Shown one piece after another: positions 6,926-7,856 of a DNA stretch of 7,856 nucleotides. Position 1 is the stretch's first letter; the number at the start of each line of letters is the position of its first letter. The translations under genes were made by a program, and so were the position numbers. This stretch comes from Deltaproteobacteria bacterium (GTDB lineage Bacteria > Desulfobacterota > Binatia > UBA9968), in assembly GCA_005878685.1 (NCBI GenBank), contig VBLN01000013.1, positions 2,596 through 10,451 of the forward strand. The letters are read 5' to 3'. Below the pieces are notes generated by a model. That model was not told the origin of the DNA, did not search any database, and saw nothing but the letters and a program-made list of their open reading frames with translations.

Positions 6926-7387
6926 TTAGAACTTCGCGTCTTCCTCTTGGATCGCCTTGAAGATCTCCTCTTTGGTCCTTCCGTCCATGAGCCGAGAGCG
7001 GAAGGCGGAGTCTTTGAGTACGCGTGAAATGCGGGCTAGGGCCTTTAGATGGTCTGCCGCTGAATTTTCCGGCGCCACCAATAGAAAAAAGAGGTAGGTC
7101 AGGCCTCCGTCCAACGAATCAAAACTGACCCCTTGAGGACTGCGGGCGAAAATTCCGGAGACCTTTGAGATCCCCGGCATCTTGCCGTGAGGGATTGCTA
7201 CGCCCTCGCCAATCGCCGTGCTGCTGATCTTCTCCCTTTCGAGCAGGACCGTGAAGAGTTTGTCCGCATTGACCGCAGGATCCTGAGATGCCATCTTTTC
7301 CGCCATCTCTCGGAGAACGGCCCTTTTATCCTTGCTCTGGAGGTTAGGGATAATCCTGGAGGCATCTAAAAAGTCAGTAATTTTCAC
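6926..7387 (-). CDS. ptsN: PTS EIIA-Ntr protein (nitrogen regulatory IIA)
   Basis: A 153-residue EIIA of the fructose/mannitol fold, the end acceptor of the nitrogen PTS; in proteobacteria its phosphorylation state affects potassium transport, nitrogen and envelope responses, and it does not itself transport sugar. The active-site motif GEGVAIPHGKMP (60-71) holds His67, and the supporting His113 lies in ADHLKALARIS (111-121). Length is normal. The start is a GTG at 7387 overlapping the hpf stop in GTGA, a four-base overlap that implies translational coupling; AAGGAGAAGGATAAAGGA lies upstream as the ribosome site. It sits in the classic order rpoN-hpf-ptsN-rapZ, with its likely phosphate donor HPr two genes downstream. 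Confidence 0.96.
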   Translation of the reverse strand: MKITDFLDASRIIPNLQSKDKRAVLREMAEKMASQDPAVNADKLFTVLLEREKISSTAIGEGVAIPHGKMPGISKVSGIFARSPQGVSFDSLDGGLTYLFFLLVAPENSAADHLKALARISRVLKDSAFRSRLMDGRTKEEIFKAIQEEDAKF

Positions 7388-7695
7388 TCCTTTATCCTTC
7401 TCCTTCTAAGCTTAGTTTTATACTTTCTGATCTGTTGCTCGATTTTATGCGTCACTAGATCGATGGCGGAGTAGAGATCGGCCGTTTCCTCCCGTCCATG
7501 CAGGGTATGCCGCTGAGTTTGCAGCGTCACCTCGGCGCTCTGCCGCTCCTTGGAGTCGACTGAGAGAACCACGTGAGCTTCCAAAGGGCGGTAAAAGTAT
7601 TTCCCGATCTTGTGGACTTTATCTTCCGCGTAGCGCTTTAAGGCATCGGTCGGTTGGGTATGACGAAAGGTTACGGAAACTTTCACATCGGTCAT
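7384..7695 (-). CDS. hpf: Ribosome hibernation promoting factor, short form (HPF/RaiA family)
   Basis: A 103-residue basic protein of the HPF/RaiA (sigma-54 modulation protein) family, which binds the decoding region of the 30S subunit in starved cells and blocks tRNA and mRNA sites. The family pattern is clear: VSVTFRHTQPTDALKRYAED (7-26), EVTLQTQRHTLHGREE (55-70) and TADLYSAIDLVTHKIEQQI (71-89), with an Arg/Lys-rich end. It lacks the C-terminal dimerisation domain of long HPF, so it is the short form, as in gamma-proteobacteria. ATG at 7695 follows AAGGAAAGGTG and lies 19 nt after the rpoN stop. The frame is open up to 7800, but that part overlaps rpoN and does not look like family sequence. 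The stop overlaps the GTG start of ptsN. Confidence 0.95.
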   Translation of the reverse strand: MTDVKVSVTFRHTQPTDALKRYAEDKVHKIGKYFYRPLEAHVVLSVDSKERQSAEVTLQTQRHTLHGREETADLYSAIDLVTHKIEQQIRKYKTKLRRRRIKE

Positions 7696-7714
7696 GGCAC
7701 CTTTCCTTGACCGC

Positions 7715-7856
7715 TTACTTCCTAAGATAAAACTGGCGCCGCCTGGAAGAAGGAAGGATGCCCATAGCTTCGCGGTATTTGGCGACGATGCACCGGGCAA
7801 TGTCGATCAACTCCTGGCCCAGAAAGCCGGCGATCTGTTGATCGCTGTAGGGTTTC
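7715..7856 (-). CDS. rpoN: RNA polymerase sigma-54 factor, C-terminal end (partial)
   Basis: The last 46 codons of rpoN, entering from the window edge and ending in TAA at 7717-7715. The translation begins KPYSDQQIAGFLGQELIDIA and ends GILPSSRRRQFYLRK. This matches the end of RpoN, where the RpoN box (consensus ARRTVAKYRE) contacts the -24 promoter element. Here the box reads ARCIVAKYRE, with Cys and Ile replacing Arg and Thr, so the second arginine of the box is missing. SSRRR after it is typical. Sigma-54 recruits RNA polymerase to -24/-12 promoters driven by AAA+ activators. The gene is followed at 19 nt by hpf, the usual neighbour. The rest of the gene is outside the window. Confidence 0.9.
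   Translation of the reverse strand, partial: KPYSDQQIAGFLGQELIDIARCIVAKYREAMGILPSSRRRQFYLRK

Overview
All genes read on the minus strand, so the biological order runs from high to low coordinates. Three blocks can be recognised. The housekeeping content points to a Gram-negative bacterium with sigma-54 and a nitrogen-type PTS, resembling Deltaproteobacteria or related groups such as NC10, Rokubacteria or Tectomicrobia. That placement is inferred from gene order and protein character and was not tested.

Block 1 (7856 to 5709) is the conserved sigma-54/PTS-Ntr cluster: the 3' end of rpoN, a short ribosome hibernation factor (hpf), ptsN (EIIA-Ntr), rapZ and HPr. Spacing is tight: 19 nt, a 4-nt overlap, 70 nt and 4 nt. 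HPr and EIIA-Ntr are phosphocarriers; RapZ is a nucleotide- and RNA-binding regulator. Enzyme I and HPr kinase are not in the window.

Block 2 (5557 to 3079) is metK-ahcY, S-adenosylmethionine synthesis and S-adenosylhomocysteine breakdown, 31 nt apart and both with strong Shine-Dalgarno (SD) sites. The 150-nt gap before metK holds a small GC hairpin and a weak promoter candidate, but no SAM or SAH riboswitch that I can recognise.

Block 3 (2926 to 51) is the unusual part: a four-gene operon encoding a two-module VOC (glyoxalase/extradiol-type) protein, an enlarged nitrile hydratase alpha-like protein with an intact VCTLCSC metal-claw motif, an 89-residue protein matching only the C-terminal SH3-like domain of the nitrile hydratase beta subunit, and a cupin resembling cysteine dioxygenase. 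The alpha-like protein has about 130 extra N-terminal residues that look like two additional diverged copies of its own N-terminal helical unit. The operon is preceded by a promoter whose 19-bp -35/-10 spacer carries a 16-bp dyad placed as in MerR-family promoters. No nitrile hydratase activator, amidase or regulator gene is visible. I infer an undescribed metalloenzyme system acting on a nitrile-, thiocyanate- or thiol-related compound; the substrate cannot be read from the sequence.
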